DNA of 64,000 nt, from NCBI RefSeq assembly GCF_017894385.1, contig NZ_CP059560.1, positions 620,001-684,000 on the forward strand. Reading direction: 5' to 3'. Under the pieces are notes generated by a model. That model saw nothing but the letters and a program-made list of their open reading frames with translations, ran no database searches and was not told where the DNA came from. Every line of letters starts with the position of its first letter. Position 1 is the first letter of the stretch. Shown here in pieces: positions 8,621 to 17,093 of the stretch. The position numbers and the translations under genes are program-made. The stretch is from Aromatoleum petrolei. Lineage in GTDB: Bacteria; Pseudomonadota; Gammaproteobacteria; Burkholderiales; Rhodocyclaceae.

Positions 8621-9748
8621 TTACCGGAGGGGCAAACGGATCAGATCAACACCATTGACCCGGGCGAGCAGGATCTCTTCCGGACCGGCCATCGCAGCGG
8701 CGAATACCTCCCCGCCGCGTGGCACCTCGAGCGCTGCCACGCTCGCCCCATCGTCATTACTCAGCAGGACCTGACCAGATTGGGTCACGAACACCAGCCG
8801 TCCCGCGCCGCGGTCGAGTGCGGCGACAACGCTCGCATCGCTGCCCATGGCGAGAGACGACCAGCTCGTTGCCCCATCGCGGCTGATAAACGCATTGCCG
8901 CGCAACCCGTAGGCGATCAGCTTCGAGTGCCCTGCCGTGATGCCGAAATACGTACCCTTATAGGGCGTTTCGATGGTCTCGAACCGGGCCGCGTCCCGAT
9001 CGAGGCGACGTACCAGACCTTGCTCTCCGGCAAGAAACACCCCACCGTCGGGCGTCGGCTCGATCGCATACAGGTGCATGCGACGCCCGTTGTCCGCGCG
9101 CTCGATCCACGGCTCCCATGTGGTGCCACCGTCAGTGGTATGCAGCAGGAGACCGAAAGCGCCGGCCAGAAAACCTTCGCCGCGCTCGTTTACGTGGATA
9201 TCGAGAAACGGATAGGCCAGCACGCCCGGCGTCGCAGACTGCTCGGCCGCCATCTCGACGTCCCGCAACACGCGTTCCGCCTCTTCGTTGCCCGCATTGG
9301 CCAGAGCGCCGTAGTGTTTGGAGAGCAGCTCGAAGAGAGCATGACCGTCCATCACCCGGGACCAGGTTTCCCCGCCGTTATCCGAACGCAGGACGACTGC
9401 ATCGTGTCCGAGCGCCCATGCGGTGCTGCCCGCCCCGAAGCGCACCGTCGTGAAGTCTGCGCTCACCGGCGCGACGATCTGGGACCAGTTCCGACCGCCA
9501 TCGCGTGACAGCAGAATGATCCCGCGCGGCCCGACGGCCAGGGCGCGCCCATCCTTGCTGGCGATTCCTGACATTGCACTCCGCAAGGACAGGGGAGAGA
9601 TCACCGCGGGGACGGCCAATACGTCGCGCACGGCGGAACCCGTGGCGAGCGCCACGCCTGCCGCGCCGAGAACCGCTGCCGCAAGGGTCAGACGCAGACG
9701 CCGGCCCGGGACCATGGAACGGGAGATCGAACTGCTAACGCGATTCAA
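8621..9748 (-). CDS. YCF48/BNR-repeat periplasmic protein (TTG start)
   Basis: About 375 aa. I chose a TTG start at 9746-9748 because AAGGAG lies 7 nt upstream; the ATG at 9713-9715 has no ribosome site. A signal peptide or N-terminal anchor follows (LTLAAAVLGAAGVALATG). The body contains repeated beta-propeller blades with Asp-box-like motifs such as LSRDGGRNWSQ, LRSDNGGETWSR, HTTDGGTTWEP and ISRDGATSWSS, as in YCF48/photosystem-II assembly-like proteins. It sits between DUF1329 and the RND pump, so it probably assists assembly or function of the envelope transport system for hydrophobic substrates. Confidence 0.82.
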   Translation of the reverse strand: MNRVSSSISRSMVPGRRLRLTLAAAVLGAAGVALATGSAVRDVLAVPAVISPLSLRSAMSGIASKDGRALAVGPRGIILLSRDGGRNWSQIVAPVSADFTTVRFGAGSTAWALGHDAVVLRSDNGGETWSRVMDGHALFELLSKHYGALANAGNEEAERVLRDVEMAAEQSATPGVLAYPFLDIHVNERGEGFLAGAFGLLLHTTDGGTTWEPWIERADNGRRMHLYAIEPTPDGGVFLAGEQGLVRRLDRDAARFETIETPYKGTYFGITAGHSKLIAYGLRGNAFISRDGATSWSSLAMGSDASVVAALDRGAGRLVFVTQSGQVLLSNDDGASVAALEVPRGGEVFAAAMAGPEEILLARVNGVDLIRLPLR

Positions 9749-9882
9749 GAGACAACTCCTTGCCGATGCGATCCCCGCCGCCCACAACAAGCACCGGGCG
9801 GGGGGATCTATCTGGAGTGAGCCGGAACCGGAAGGGGCAAGACGGCAAGCCGCGATGCCCGCTCCCACATGAGGACTGACGA

Positions 9883-11238
9883 TCAGCGCGCGGTTTCCTG
9901 CGCGACGATTGCCTCGGGGTTGAGTTCGCGGTTGGCCTTCGGCGCCTTCAGAACGCCGTAACCGCCTACCAGGCCGTCATTCACCAGCGCGTACATGCCC
10001 TTGTTGAAGTCATACACCACGTTCTTCACGGTGTAGGGCGCCTGGACGTCGTACAGCTGAACCATCGAGTTGAAGATCGAGCGATACAACTGGCCGCTCT
10101 GGTCGAAGGCGTCGTACAGGCCTGCGCCGTAAGTGTCCTCGTCGAAGTAGTACATGCGCTTGGCGTACACATGGCGGACGCCCGGCTTCAGCGTCGCTTC
10201 CACGACCCAGACGCGGTGAAGCTCCCAACGCCAGCAGGCCGGATTCGGGTGCTTGTCCATGAACTGCTCTTCGACGCCACAACCGAAATAAAGCTTGTAG
10301 GCGTTGTAGGGGATGTACATCTCCTTCTTGCCGACCAGCTTGAACTCGAAACGGTCCATCTGTCCCGAGAACACGAAGAGCTCGTCGAACAGCGTAACGC
10401 CCCCCATGCTTGCGACCGGCGTGTCGTAGGCGAACTCCGGGGCGAGCTTGATGCGGCGCTGTCCCGGCGTGTAGCTCCACGCGCGGCGTGGCTTCTCGGT
10501 CGGATCGAGGAAATCCGAAAGGCCGGTCGCCTCGCCTGCCTTGCGGATCGGCGCCTGAGTTACCGAGTAGGTGCGCCAGTAGAGCTTTGCGTCGCGGCCG
10601 TCCAGGTCGTCATGGTAGTAAGGCGTCTCTTCCATCGTCTTCTGCTGGGCCGCCATGACCACCTTGCCGTTGGAGTCTACGACCCACGAGCGCGACGACT
10701 TGGTGGTCGTATCGGCCTTGTAGCGAAGCTGCTGGTTCCACATGACCTCATAGCCGGTCTTGGGGATCGGGAACGGCAGACCGCCCCGGCACGCGTCCTC
10801 GACGGAAAGGCCGTTCTTGGCGGTATTGCACGTCGTCGCATTGCGCACCGTGTTGTTCAGGATCTTGGCCGGATACGACGCTGTCCGGTGCGACGGATAG
10901 ATATCCATATAGAAGCTCGGGTACTTCTTCAAAAGCTCCTTCTGCCCTTCCGACAGCTTGTCTGCGTGCTGCTGATAGTTCTTGCCGTCGATCCGGAGCA
11001 GGGGCTTCTCGTCCTTGAACGGATCGGCCCAGAAACCACTGTCGGGCTTGAAGTCGGCCGGAGCCTTGGTCAGCCCCCCGGTGTATTCGGGGATCGTCCC
11101 TTCCTTGTTGCCCGCCTGGATCGCGCCGTACTTGGTCAGCGTCGCACCGAGCTGTTTCGCCTCTTCTGCCGTAACTGCTGCCATCGCGTGGCTCGAGAGG
11201 ACCGCCGCGGCGGCCCATACGAAATTGCGCATCTTCAT
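9883..11238 (-). CDS. DUF1329 family periplasmic protein
   Basis: 451 aa with a signal peptide (FVWAAAAVLSSHAMAA). The mature part begins VTAEEAKQLG and contains the Trp/Tyr-rich segments typical of DUF1329, for example KLYWRTYSVTQAPIRKAG, PRRAWSYTPGQRRIKLAPEF and the late WELHRVWVVEATLK. The fold is related to the lipoprotein-binding LolA/LolB type. DUF1329 genes almost always pair with DUF1302 genes, as here, and are thought to take part in outer-membrane passage or handling of hydrophobic compounds. CAGGAGACGAGAGAC just before the ATG gives a good ribosome site. Confidence 0.88.
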   Translation of the reverse strand: MKMRNFVWAAAAVLSSHAMAAVTAEEAKQLGATLTKYGAIQAGNKEGTIPEYTGGLTKAPADFKPDSGFWADPFKDEKPLLRIDGKNYQQHADKLSEGQKELLKKYPSFYMDIYPSHRTASYPAKILNNTVRNATTCNTAKNGLSVEDACRGGLPFPIPKTGYEVMWNQQLRYKADTTTKSSRSWVVDSNGKVVMAAQQKTMEETPYYHDDLDGRDAKLYWRTYSVTQAPIRKAGEATGLSDFLDPTEKPRRAWSYTPGQRRIKLAPEFAYDTPVASMGGVTLFDELFVFSGQMDRFEFKLVGKKEMYIPYNAYKLYFGCGVEEQFMDKHPNPACWRWELHRVWVVEATLKPGVRHVYAKRMYYFDEDTYGAGLYDAFDQSGQLYRSIFNSMVQLYDVQAPYTVKNVVYDFNKGMYALVNDGLVGGYGVLKAPKANRELNPEAIVAQETAR

Positions 11239-11264
11239 GTCTCTCGTCTCCTGTTTGCGGCCTG

Positions 11265-12965
11265 TCAGAAAGCCGTCTTGAACGTGAAGGACAGCCAGCC
11301 ACGGTCGATCACACCAACCGAAGAGTTGCTGTGGGCGGCACCGCCGGTAATCCGTTCCTCACCGCGAACGACGCCCTTGCGCACTGGCAGAGTGCGGTCG
11401 GAGTAGTTGAGGGCGAATTCGTACTTGGACGCATAGGTCCAGGTGGTACCGATCGACCAACGCAGCTCACCCTCTGTGCCGCCACCTGAAGAGGGTGCGT
11501 TTCCGGAAAGCCCGTAGTTGATGCTGACCGGCACCGCCAGGTCCCATGACGGAAAGATGTTGAGATATTGCGGCGAGAACCTGACCGCGAGTTGCAGGGC
11601 ATCGACGGTCGAACAGCCGTCGCGCTTGGTGCCGGTCCTCGGGCGTCCGATTGCCGAATTGACGCAACTTGCCGCACCGACCTTGCGATACAGCTGCTCG
11701 TTCTCGGTCACGCGATCGAGTCGGTTGTATGCGACCTCCGCAATCAATGTCCCGGTATCCCACATCGGCGTCTGCGGTAACAGATAAACGCCATTCACCA
11801 CCGCATGCCAGGTGTCGCCGCGCGCGCCCGAGTCGAGCGTATGCGACGCCGGCGTATTCAAAGGCCCGTTCTTGCGGTACGACAACTCGGTACCCACGCT
11901 TACGCCACCGATCACGCGCGAGAAGCTCACACTGTATTGCTCGATGTCCTCGGGATACAGGAAGCGTGCCTTGCTGGGCAATACGGCGGGACCGAGGCGA
12001 ACGAAGTCCGAGAGCTGCACACCGAGTTCCGGCGCGTAGTCGTCGAATTTGCGGTAGTAGGCACCGAAGGTCGACTCGATCGCCTCGGCATTCCAGCGCG
12101 CACCCACACCCCAATTGCCGCGCTTGCTCGGTTCCTTCGCGTCGATGATCGAGGCCTTGAGCTGGCCGATCCCGAAGGAAAGGTTATCGGACGACGGCGC
12201 GGTGTCGGCACCCATCAGGTAAGTGCCGGCGTGCGGTACGCGGGTAGGCTCCCAGTCGTAGAAATACTGCCCGACGACGGTCACACTGTCCGTGAGCTGG
12301 GCACTTGCATGCACCTGCCCGATCGGAAGGAAAACTTCCTTGGTCTCGATGCCGGGGTTGGTTACGGCCTTCACCCCGTCGACCGGGGACTGTCCGTAGG
12401 AGATTGCATGCGCACCGATCAGCAGGCCTTCACCCCACACGTTGGTCTGGCGCCCGACCTTCAGGTTGAACGGCACCGTGCCGAGATCGAGGTTGGTCCA
12501 GACGAAGGCGTCGAGGATTTCGCCCGAGGGACCATTCACATAGCGCTTGACCGTGCCGTTGTACTTGTCGTTGCGGTAGGCGGTGGCAGTGCCGGTCGGC
12601 GCAGTCACCGAATGATCATCGTAGGCATGGTCATACCACGCCGCACCGGTTACACGAGCGCCGAATTTGCCGCGATAGCTAACATCGAATTCTGAGAGCA
12701 GATCGAGACGGTTGGTCACGACGTCGCCTCGATCGAACTTGCTGTCGCCCTCGTCATAGACCGGGTTGCGCATCAGCTTCTTGTCCTGATCCTCGACGCG
12801 CACGCCCGTCGTATATCGGATCGTGTTATCCCAACGCATCTTGACGTCCGGGTTGCCGGTTTCGACCTCGAACGCCGACGCCCCCCCCACCCATGCAAGT
12901 GCAAGCGCGGCAGTGACGCCTCGCAGCGCGAACCGGGTACGGACAGACCTGCTCCCATTATTCAT
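11265..12965 (-). CDS. DUF1302 family outer-membrane protein
   Basis: About 565 aa. The start at 12963-12965 has GAGGAGA upstream; the open frame extends further but without a ribosome site. A signal peptide (TAALALAWVGGASA) is followed by FEVETGNPDVKMRWDNTIRY, the usual opening of DUF1302 proteins, and the chain ends in SFTFKTAF with a terminal Phe, as in beta-barrel outer-membrane proteins. Many alternating beta-strand segments are visible. It is the first gene of the long uptake operon and is a likely outer-membrane channel for the hydrophobic substrate. Confidence 0.88.
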   Translation of the reverse strand: MNNGSRSVRTRFALRGVTAALALAWVGGASAFEVETGNPDVKMRWDNTIRYTTGVRVEDQDKKLMRNPVYDEGDSKFDRGDVVTNRLDLLSEFDVSYRGKFGARVTGAAWYDHAYDDHSVTAPTGTATAYRNDKYNGTVKRYVNGPSGEILDAFVWTNLDLGTVPFNLKVGRQTNVWGEGLLIGAHAISYGQSPVDGVKAVTNPGIETKEVFLPIGQVHASAQLTDSVTVVGQYFYDWEPTRVPHAGTYLMGADTAPSSDNLSFGIGQLKASIIDAKEPSKRGNWGVGARWNAEAIESTFGAYYRKFDDYAPELGVQLSDFVRLGPAVLPSKARFLYPEDIEQYSVSFSRVIGGVSVGTELSYRKNGPLNTPASHTLDSGARGDTWHAVVNGVYLLPQTPMWDTGTLIAEVAYNRLDRVTENEQLYRKVGAASCVNSAIGRPRTGTKRDGCSTVDALQLAVRFSPQYLNIFPSWDLAVPVSINYGLSGNAPSSGGGTEGELRWSIGTTWTYASKYEFALNYSDRTLPVRKGVVRGEERITGGAAHSNSSVGVIDRGWLSFTFKTAF

Positions 12966-13239
12966 GAATTTGTCTCCTCTGGTTATATCGATGACCGTGA
13001 CGCCCTGACCTTGTCTTTTCACGCCTCATTGAAGGGCGAATCCGGCCTCTTTTCAGATCAATCGCTGCGTGTCCCGGTACGGCGGGTTTTCACACAACTG
13101 AATTGTAGCGAGTAATTTCCTAAAATTCTACATTCGAACATAGATTCTCTAATTAGAATTTTACCCCGCATCACCCGCCTACCCAGCAATTGATTTGACA
13201 TCGTCAAAACACGCGCCGATCCAGATCGGCACCGACGAA
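12966..13239 (-). promoter_or_regulatory. Promoter region of the uptake/catabolic operon
   Basis: A 274-bp gene-free stretch upstream of the DUF1302 gene, strikingly AT-rich between 13100 and 13165. It holds a perfect 10-bp inverted repeat, TAAAATTCTA at 13122-13131 and TAGAATTTTA at 13155-13164, with a 23-bp spacer. A related shorter palindrome lies ahead of the iclR gene at 30537-30549. An operator for a regulator of the operon is the simplest reading. I could not place -10 and -35 boxes with confidence. Confidence 0.5.
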
Positions 13240-14091
13240 TCAGACCGTCGCCGAGCCCTCGTTGCGCCGCTTCACGGCTTCGGTGAAATCGCGCTTGAGT
13301 GTCGGGTAGTACGCGATCTGGCCCTGCAGCCCACCGGCGATATCGATCGAGGCCGCGCTGATGAAGCTGGCGTATTCGCTGGCGAGGAACAGCGCCATGC
13401 CTGCCACGTCTTCCGGCTTGCCGAAACGCCCGATCGGCACCACCTTGAGGACCATCTCGTTGAACTCCTCACGGGAGACTCCGGGGCCGACCTCCCTGAA
13501 ATGGCGCTCCCACTGGCCGGTGTCGATCCAACCCATGTTCAGCGAGTTGACGAGGATGTTTTCCTTCGCGAGCGACATCCCGAGGGACTTGGAGAGCGCG
13601 AGGCAGGACGCACGATTGATGACCGACGGGATGCCGTCCGGCGTCGGGATCGCACCGGCCAGCGCGTTGATCTCGATGATGCGACCCCAGCGTTGCCGGC
13701 GCATGTACGGGACCACCGCCTGCACGAAGCGGAAGTGCCCCATCTGCAGAATGTTGGCGTGCTCGAGGATCGCCTCGGGGGTGAGCGTGTCCAGATTCCC
13801 CCCCCGCCCCTGGCCGGCATTGTTGACGAGGACATCGACCCCGCCCCAGCTCTCGGCGACCTCATCCACGAAGGCCTTCACACCCGGCGTGTCGGTCACA
13901 TCCACCGCGTGCGCGATGACCGCCCGGGCCTGCTGTGCAAGCTCCCTGCCAGTCTCTTCGACCGCTTCGGGAGTGCGTGCGCAGATCGCAACGCGCGCAC
14001 CTTCCGCGGCGAAGGCACGCGCGATCGCACGCCCGATGCCGCGTGAGGCGCCGGTTACGATTACGCGCCGGTCGCTAAGGTCGATGTTCAT
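13240..14091 (-). CDS. SDR-fold protein without the catalytic triad
   Basis: 283 aa. The cofactor motif TGASRGIG and the NNAG motif (VLVNNAG) are intact, so nucleotide binding is likely. The active site is not: the catalytic Ser position reads INALAG and the YxxxK motif reads SVINR (in GIPSVINRASCLAL), replacing Tyr by Ser and Lys by Arg. The start at 14089-14091 gives the classical SDR length. It is the last gene of the operon with thiolase, hydroxyacyl-CoA dehydrogenase and FAH hydrolase. It may catalyse a non-redox step, use another residue, or serve as a partner subunit. Confidence 0.8.
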   Translation of the reverse strand: MNIDLSDRRVIVTGASRGIGRAIARAFAAEGARVAICARTPEAVEETGRELAQQARAVIAHAVDVTDTPGVKAFVDEVAESWGGVDVLVNNAGQGRGGNLDTLTPEAILEHANILQMGHFRFVQAVVPYMRRQRWGRIIEINALAGAIPTPDGIPSVINRASCLALSKSLGMSLAKENILVNSLNMGWIDTGQWERHFREVGPGVSREEFNEMVLKVVPIGRFGKPEDVAGMALFLASEYASFISAASIDIAGGLQGQIAYYPTLKRDFTEAVKRRNEGSATV

Positions 14092-14128
14092 GTCGTGTCT
14101 CCTGTCGTTTGCCTGCCGCGGCGCCCGC

Positions 14129-15301
14129 TTACATGCGCTCGATGATCGTCGCCGTGCCCATGCCGCCCGCGCAGCAGATCGCCTGCAGGCCGTAGCGCGC
14201 GTCACGCCGTTCCAGTTCGTGCAGCAGCGAGGTCATGATGCGCGAGCCGCTTCCGCCGAGCGGATGCCCGAGGGCGATCGCGCCGCCATTGACGTTGAGC
14301 CGGTCATGCGACACACCGAGCTCCTTCATCCATACCATCGGCACCGGCGCGAACGCCTCGTTGACCTCGAACAGATCAATGTCCTCGACATTCAACCCGG
14401 CTTGGGCGAGCACCTTCCGGGTTGCGGCAATCGGCCCGGTCAGCATCAGCGTCGGGTCGGAGCCGACCGTGGTGAAGGCGCGGATGCGCGCACGGGGTTT
14501 GACGCCGAGCCGGTCGACCGCCTCTGCGGACATCAGCAGCAGCACCGCTGCACCGTCGGAAATCTGCGACGAATTGCCGGCGGTCATCTTGCCGTTGTCG
14601 CGAAAGCTGGTCTTCAACGTGGCAAGCTTCTCGGCACTGGTGCCGGGGCGAATCGTTTCGTCAGCGGCGAAGACTTCCGGCGCGGGCTCTACGTAGTCCC
14701 GATCCTTGAGCGCAGCGACAGGTACCGGCGCGATCTCCTTGCGGAAATATCCCGCTTCGGCCGCGGCCGCAGCGCGGCGGTGACTCTCCATCGCGAAGGC
14801 GTCGAGCTGGACGCGGGTCAATTCCCATTTGTCCGCGACCCGCTCGGCCGCCTCACCCTGGCTGGTGAGCTCGTAGCGCTCGGAAGCCAGCCAGCCGAAG
14901 GGCTCGCCGTAGATTTCGCGGTTGCCGCCCATGCGCACGCGGCTCATGTTCTCGGCACCGCCCGCCACGACGACCTGCGCCGATCCGGCGGCGATCAGTC
15001 CTGCGGCGACGTGTACCGCGGCCTCACCGGAGCCGCACTTGCGGTCGATCGTGAGACCGGGAATCGTATCCGGCCAGCCGGCCCCCAGCAGGGAGGTGCG
15101 CGCAATGTTCGCGGATTGCTCGCCGACCTGGGTGACGCAGCCGAAGATGACGTCGTCCACCTCGCCCGCCGAGATGCCCGCGCGCTCGACCACGGCGTTG
15201 AGGACGTGGGCGCCGAGGTGGTCCGCGCGTACGCCGGCCAGACTCCCCCGGTACTTGCCGACCGGCGTGCGGACGGCCTCGACTATGAAGACGTCGCTCA
15301 T
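14129..15301 (-). CDS. Acetyl-CoA acetyltransferase (thiolase II)
   Basis: 390 aa, the usual thiolase length. The nucleophilic Cys is in DRKCGSGEAAVH, the catalytic His in NGGAIALGHPLGGSG and the second Cys in AICCAGGMG, so this is an active Claisen-type thiolase, unlike the Cys-less protein at 28.3 kb. It should release acetyl-CoA or propionyl-CoA from a 3-ketoacyl-CoA intermediate. Its start overlaps the stop of the hydroxyacyl-CoA dehydrogenase gene by 4 nt (ATGA), which indicates coupled translation of two consecutive beta-oxidation enzymes. Confidence 0.92.
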   Translation of the reverse strand: MSDVFIVEAVRTPVGKYRGSLAGVRADHLGAHVLNAVVERAGISAGEVDDVIFGCVTQVGEQSANIARTSLLGAGWPDTIPGLTIDRKCGSGEAAVHVAAGLIAAGSAQVVVAGGAENMSRVRMGGNREIYGEPFGWLASERYELTSQGEAAERVADKWELTRVQLDAFAMESHRRAAAAAEAGYFRKEIAPVPVAALKDRDYVEPAPEVFAADETIRPGTSAEKLATLKTSFRDNGKMTAGNSSQISDGAAVLLLMSAEAVDRLGVKPRARIRAFTTVGSDPTLMLTGPIAATRKVLAQAGLNVEDIDLFEVNEAFAPVPMVWMKELGVSHDRLNVNGGAIALGHPLGGSGSRIMTSLLHELERRDARYGLQAICCAGGMGTATIIERM

Positions 15302-16203
15302 AGGTTGCTCGCCTTCAGGCCCGAGCCCGGAACGCGCTGGCCAGTCTCGTCATACTTGTATACTCCGTGCCCGGTCTTGCGCCCGTAGCGGCCGGCCGCC
15401 ACCATCTTGATGATCAGCGGGCAGGGACGGAACTTCTCGCCGAGCGTCGAATGGAGGTAGCGCAGCACCGACAGGCGCGTATCCCAACCGGTCAGGTCAC
15501 CCAGCTCGAGCGGCCCCATCGGGTGGTTGAAACCCATCCGCAGCGCGGTGTCGATGTCCTCGGCGCTGGCAGTGCCTTCCTGCAGCATCCACATCGCTTC
15601 GTTCCCCAGCATCGCGGACATGCGGCTGGTCGTCAGGCCGGGGGACTCATTCACCAGGATCGAGGTCTTGCCGATCGCGTCGCACCATTCGCGGCTTGTC
15701 GCGACGGTGGCTTCGTCGGTTGCGATACCGAGCACCAGCTCGACGAGCTTCATCTTGTGCACCGGGTTGAAAAAGTGCATGCCGATGACGCGCTCGGGAC
15801 ACGGCACCGAAGCTGCAATCTCGGTGACGCTGAGCGCCGATGTGTTGGTCGCGATCACCGCGTTCGCGGCCAGTACGGGAACCGCCTCGCCCAACACCGC
15901 CTTCTTGACCGCGAGATTCTCCGAGACGGTCTCGACCAGGAGGTGAGCCCCCTCGGCAGCCTGTTTCAATGAGGTATTCGTGGAAAGCCGCGCCTTGGCG
16001 GCGTCGGCCACATCCACGACGAGCTTTCCGAGCTTCACGCCACCATCCAGGATGCCGTGAATGCTCTTCTCCGCCTTGGCGAGTGCGTCGGCGCTGGTAT
16101 CCACCAGTTGCGTCGCGAAGCCGCTGCTCGCGAACGCATGGGCGATGCCGGTGCCCATCAGGCCGGCGCCGACCACCACAACCTTGTGATTCTTGTCGAG
16201 CAT
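15298..16203 (-). CDS. 3-hydroxyacyl-CoA dehydrogenase
   Basis: 301 aa. The N-terminal NAD-binding motif GAGLMGTGIAHAFASSG is followed by the conserved SALSVTEIA and HFFNPVHKMKLVELV segments that carry the catalytic His and the substrate-binding region. The C-terminal domain has GFNHPMGPLELGDLTG. Single-function enzyme of normal length, oxidising a 3-hydroxyacyl-CoA to the 3-keto form with NAD+. The start at 16201-16203 was chosen for the family N-terminus; the open frame extends upstream without homology. It overlaps the thiolase gene by 4 nt. Confidence 0.92.
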   Translation of the reverse strand: MLDKNHKVVVVGAGLMGTGIAHAFASSGFATQLVDTSADALAKAEKSIHGILDGGVKLGKLVVDVADAAKARLSTNTSLKQAAEGAHLLVETVSENLAVKKAVLGEAVPVLAANAVIATNTSALSVTEIAASVPCPERVIGMHFFNPVHKMKLVELVLGIATDEATVATSREWCDAIGKTSILVNESPGLTTSRMSAMLGNEAMWMLQEGTASAEDIDTALRMGFNHPMGPLELGDLTGWDTRLSVLRYLHSTLGEKFRPCPLIIKMVAAGRYGRKTGHGVYKYDETGQRVPGSGLKASNL

Positions 16204-16220
16204 TTGTCTTGCCTCCTTGC

Positions 16221-17093
16221 TCAGACGCCGGGTTTGGGCCCGACGATGTTCGTGATCGTTCCGATCCCCTCGATTCCGGCTTCGACGACGTCGCCGGGAT
16301 TGAGGAATCGGCCTGTACCCTGGCCCACGCCGGCCGGCGATCCGGTAAACAGGATGTCGCCGGGCGCGAAACTGGAACGCTCTTCGACGAACTTCACCAG
16401 TTGCGCGACGTTCCACGTCATCTCGCCGGTATTGCCGTCCTGGCGCGTCTCGCCGTTCACCTTCAGGGTCAGTCGCAGTTTCGGGCTCCCCTCCGGGAAC
16501 TCGTCGCGCGTCACGATCCACGGACCGACTCCGGTGCTGCGGTCCTGGCTTTTCGCCGCGAAGAGATCCATGCCGATGCCGGCCGGACCGCTGCGCTGCA
16601 GGTCGCGCGCCGATACATCGTTGCCCACGGCATAGCCGAGAACGCTGGCGAGCGGGTCTTCCGGGTCGACCGGCACCTCCCCCACGATGACGACGAGTTC
16701 GACCTCGTGATCGAGTTCGTTCGTCAGCGGCGGATAACGGATCGGATCATTGGCACCGATCAGGGCGCCGTATGCCTTGAGGAAGGCGATGGGCTGCGGG
16801 GGAGACTTCAGGCCGAAGTCGTCCGCCAGATGCTTCGCGTAATTCGCACCCGCGACGACGACCCGATTGACCGGCTCGATCGGCGGCAGCAGTCGCACCG
16901 AATCCAGCGGCCGGGCATCGCCGCCGGGCGTCAGCACCGAATGGGCTGCTCCGCCCTGCCCCGCGGCAATCGCGCGGGTCAGCGCCGGTCCCCAATCCGC
17001 GAAGCTGCCGACGATCGGTGTGACCGTGCGGGCTTCGGCATTGACGACGGCCCAGAATGGCGCGCCGCCATCACTGCAGCGCGCGAGTTTCAT
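16221..17093 (-). CDS. Fumarylacetoacetate hydrolase (FAH) family protein
   Basis: 290 aa. The C-terminal FAH domain (from about residue 75) shows the metal-binding acidic residues in LDHEVELVVIVGE and in GYAVGNDVSARDLQ. Such enzymes cleave or decarboxylate C-C bonds of diketo or oxo-acid intermediates, often after meta-cleavage of an aromatic ring. The gene starts within 4 nt of the amidohydrolase stop, so the two are translationally coupled. A second family member lies at 26.0 kb. The exact reaction cannot be read from the sequence. Confidence 0.87.
   Translation of the reverse strand: MKLARCSDGGAPFWAVVNAEARTVTPIVGSFADWGPALTRAIAAGQGGAAHSVLTPGGDARPLDSVRLLPPIEPVNRVVVAGANYAKHLADDFGLKSPPQPIAFLKAYGALIGANDPIRYPPLTNELDHEVELVVIVGEVPVDPEDPLASVLGYAVGNDVSARDLQRSGPAGIGMDLFAAKSQDRSTGVGPWIVTRDEFPEGSPKLRLTLKVNGETRQDGNTGEMTWNVAQLVKFVEERSSFAPGDILFTGSPAGVGQGTGRFLNPGDVVEAGIEGIGTITNIVGPKPGV

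Noticed and set aside
13361..15388. 675-aa plus-strand open frame
   Set aside because: It is antisense to the SDR and thiolase genes, whose motifs are complete on the minus strand; its translation is Arg/Ser/Ala/Pro-rich without any domain.
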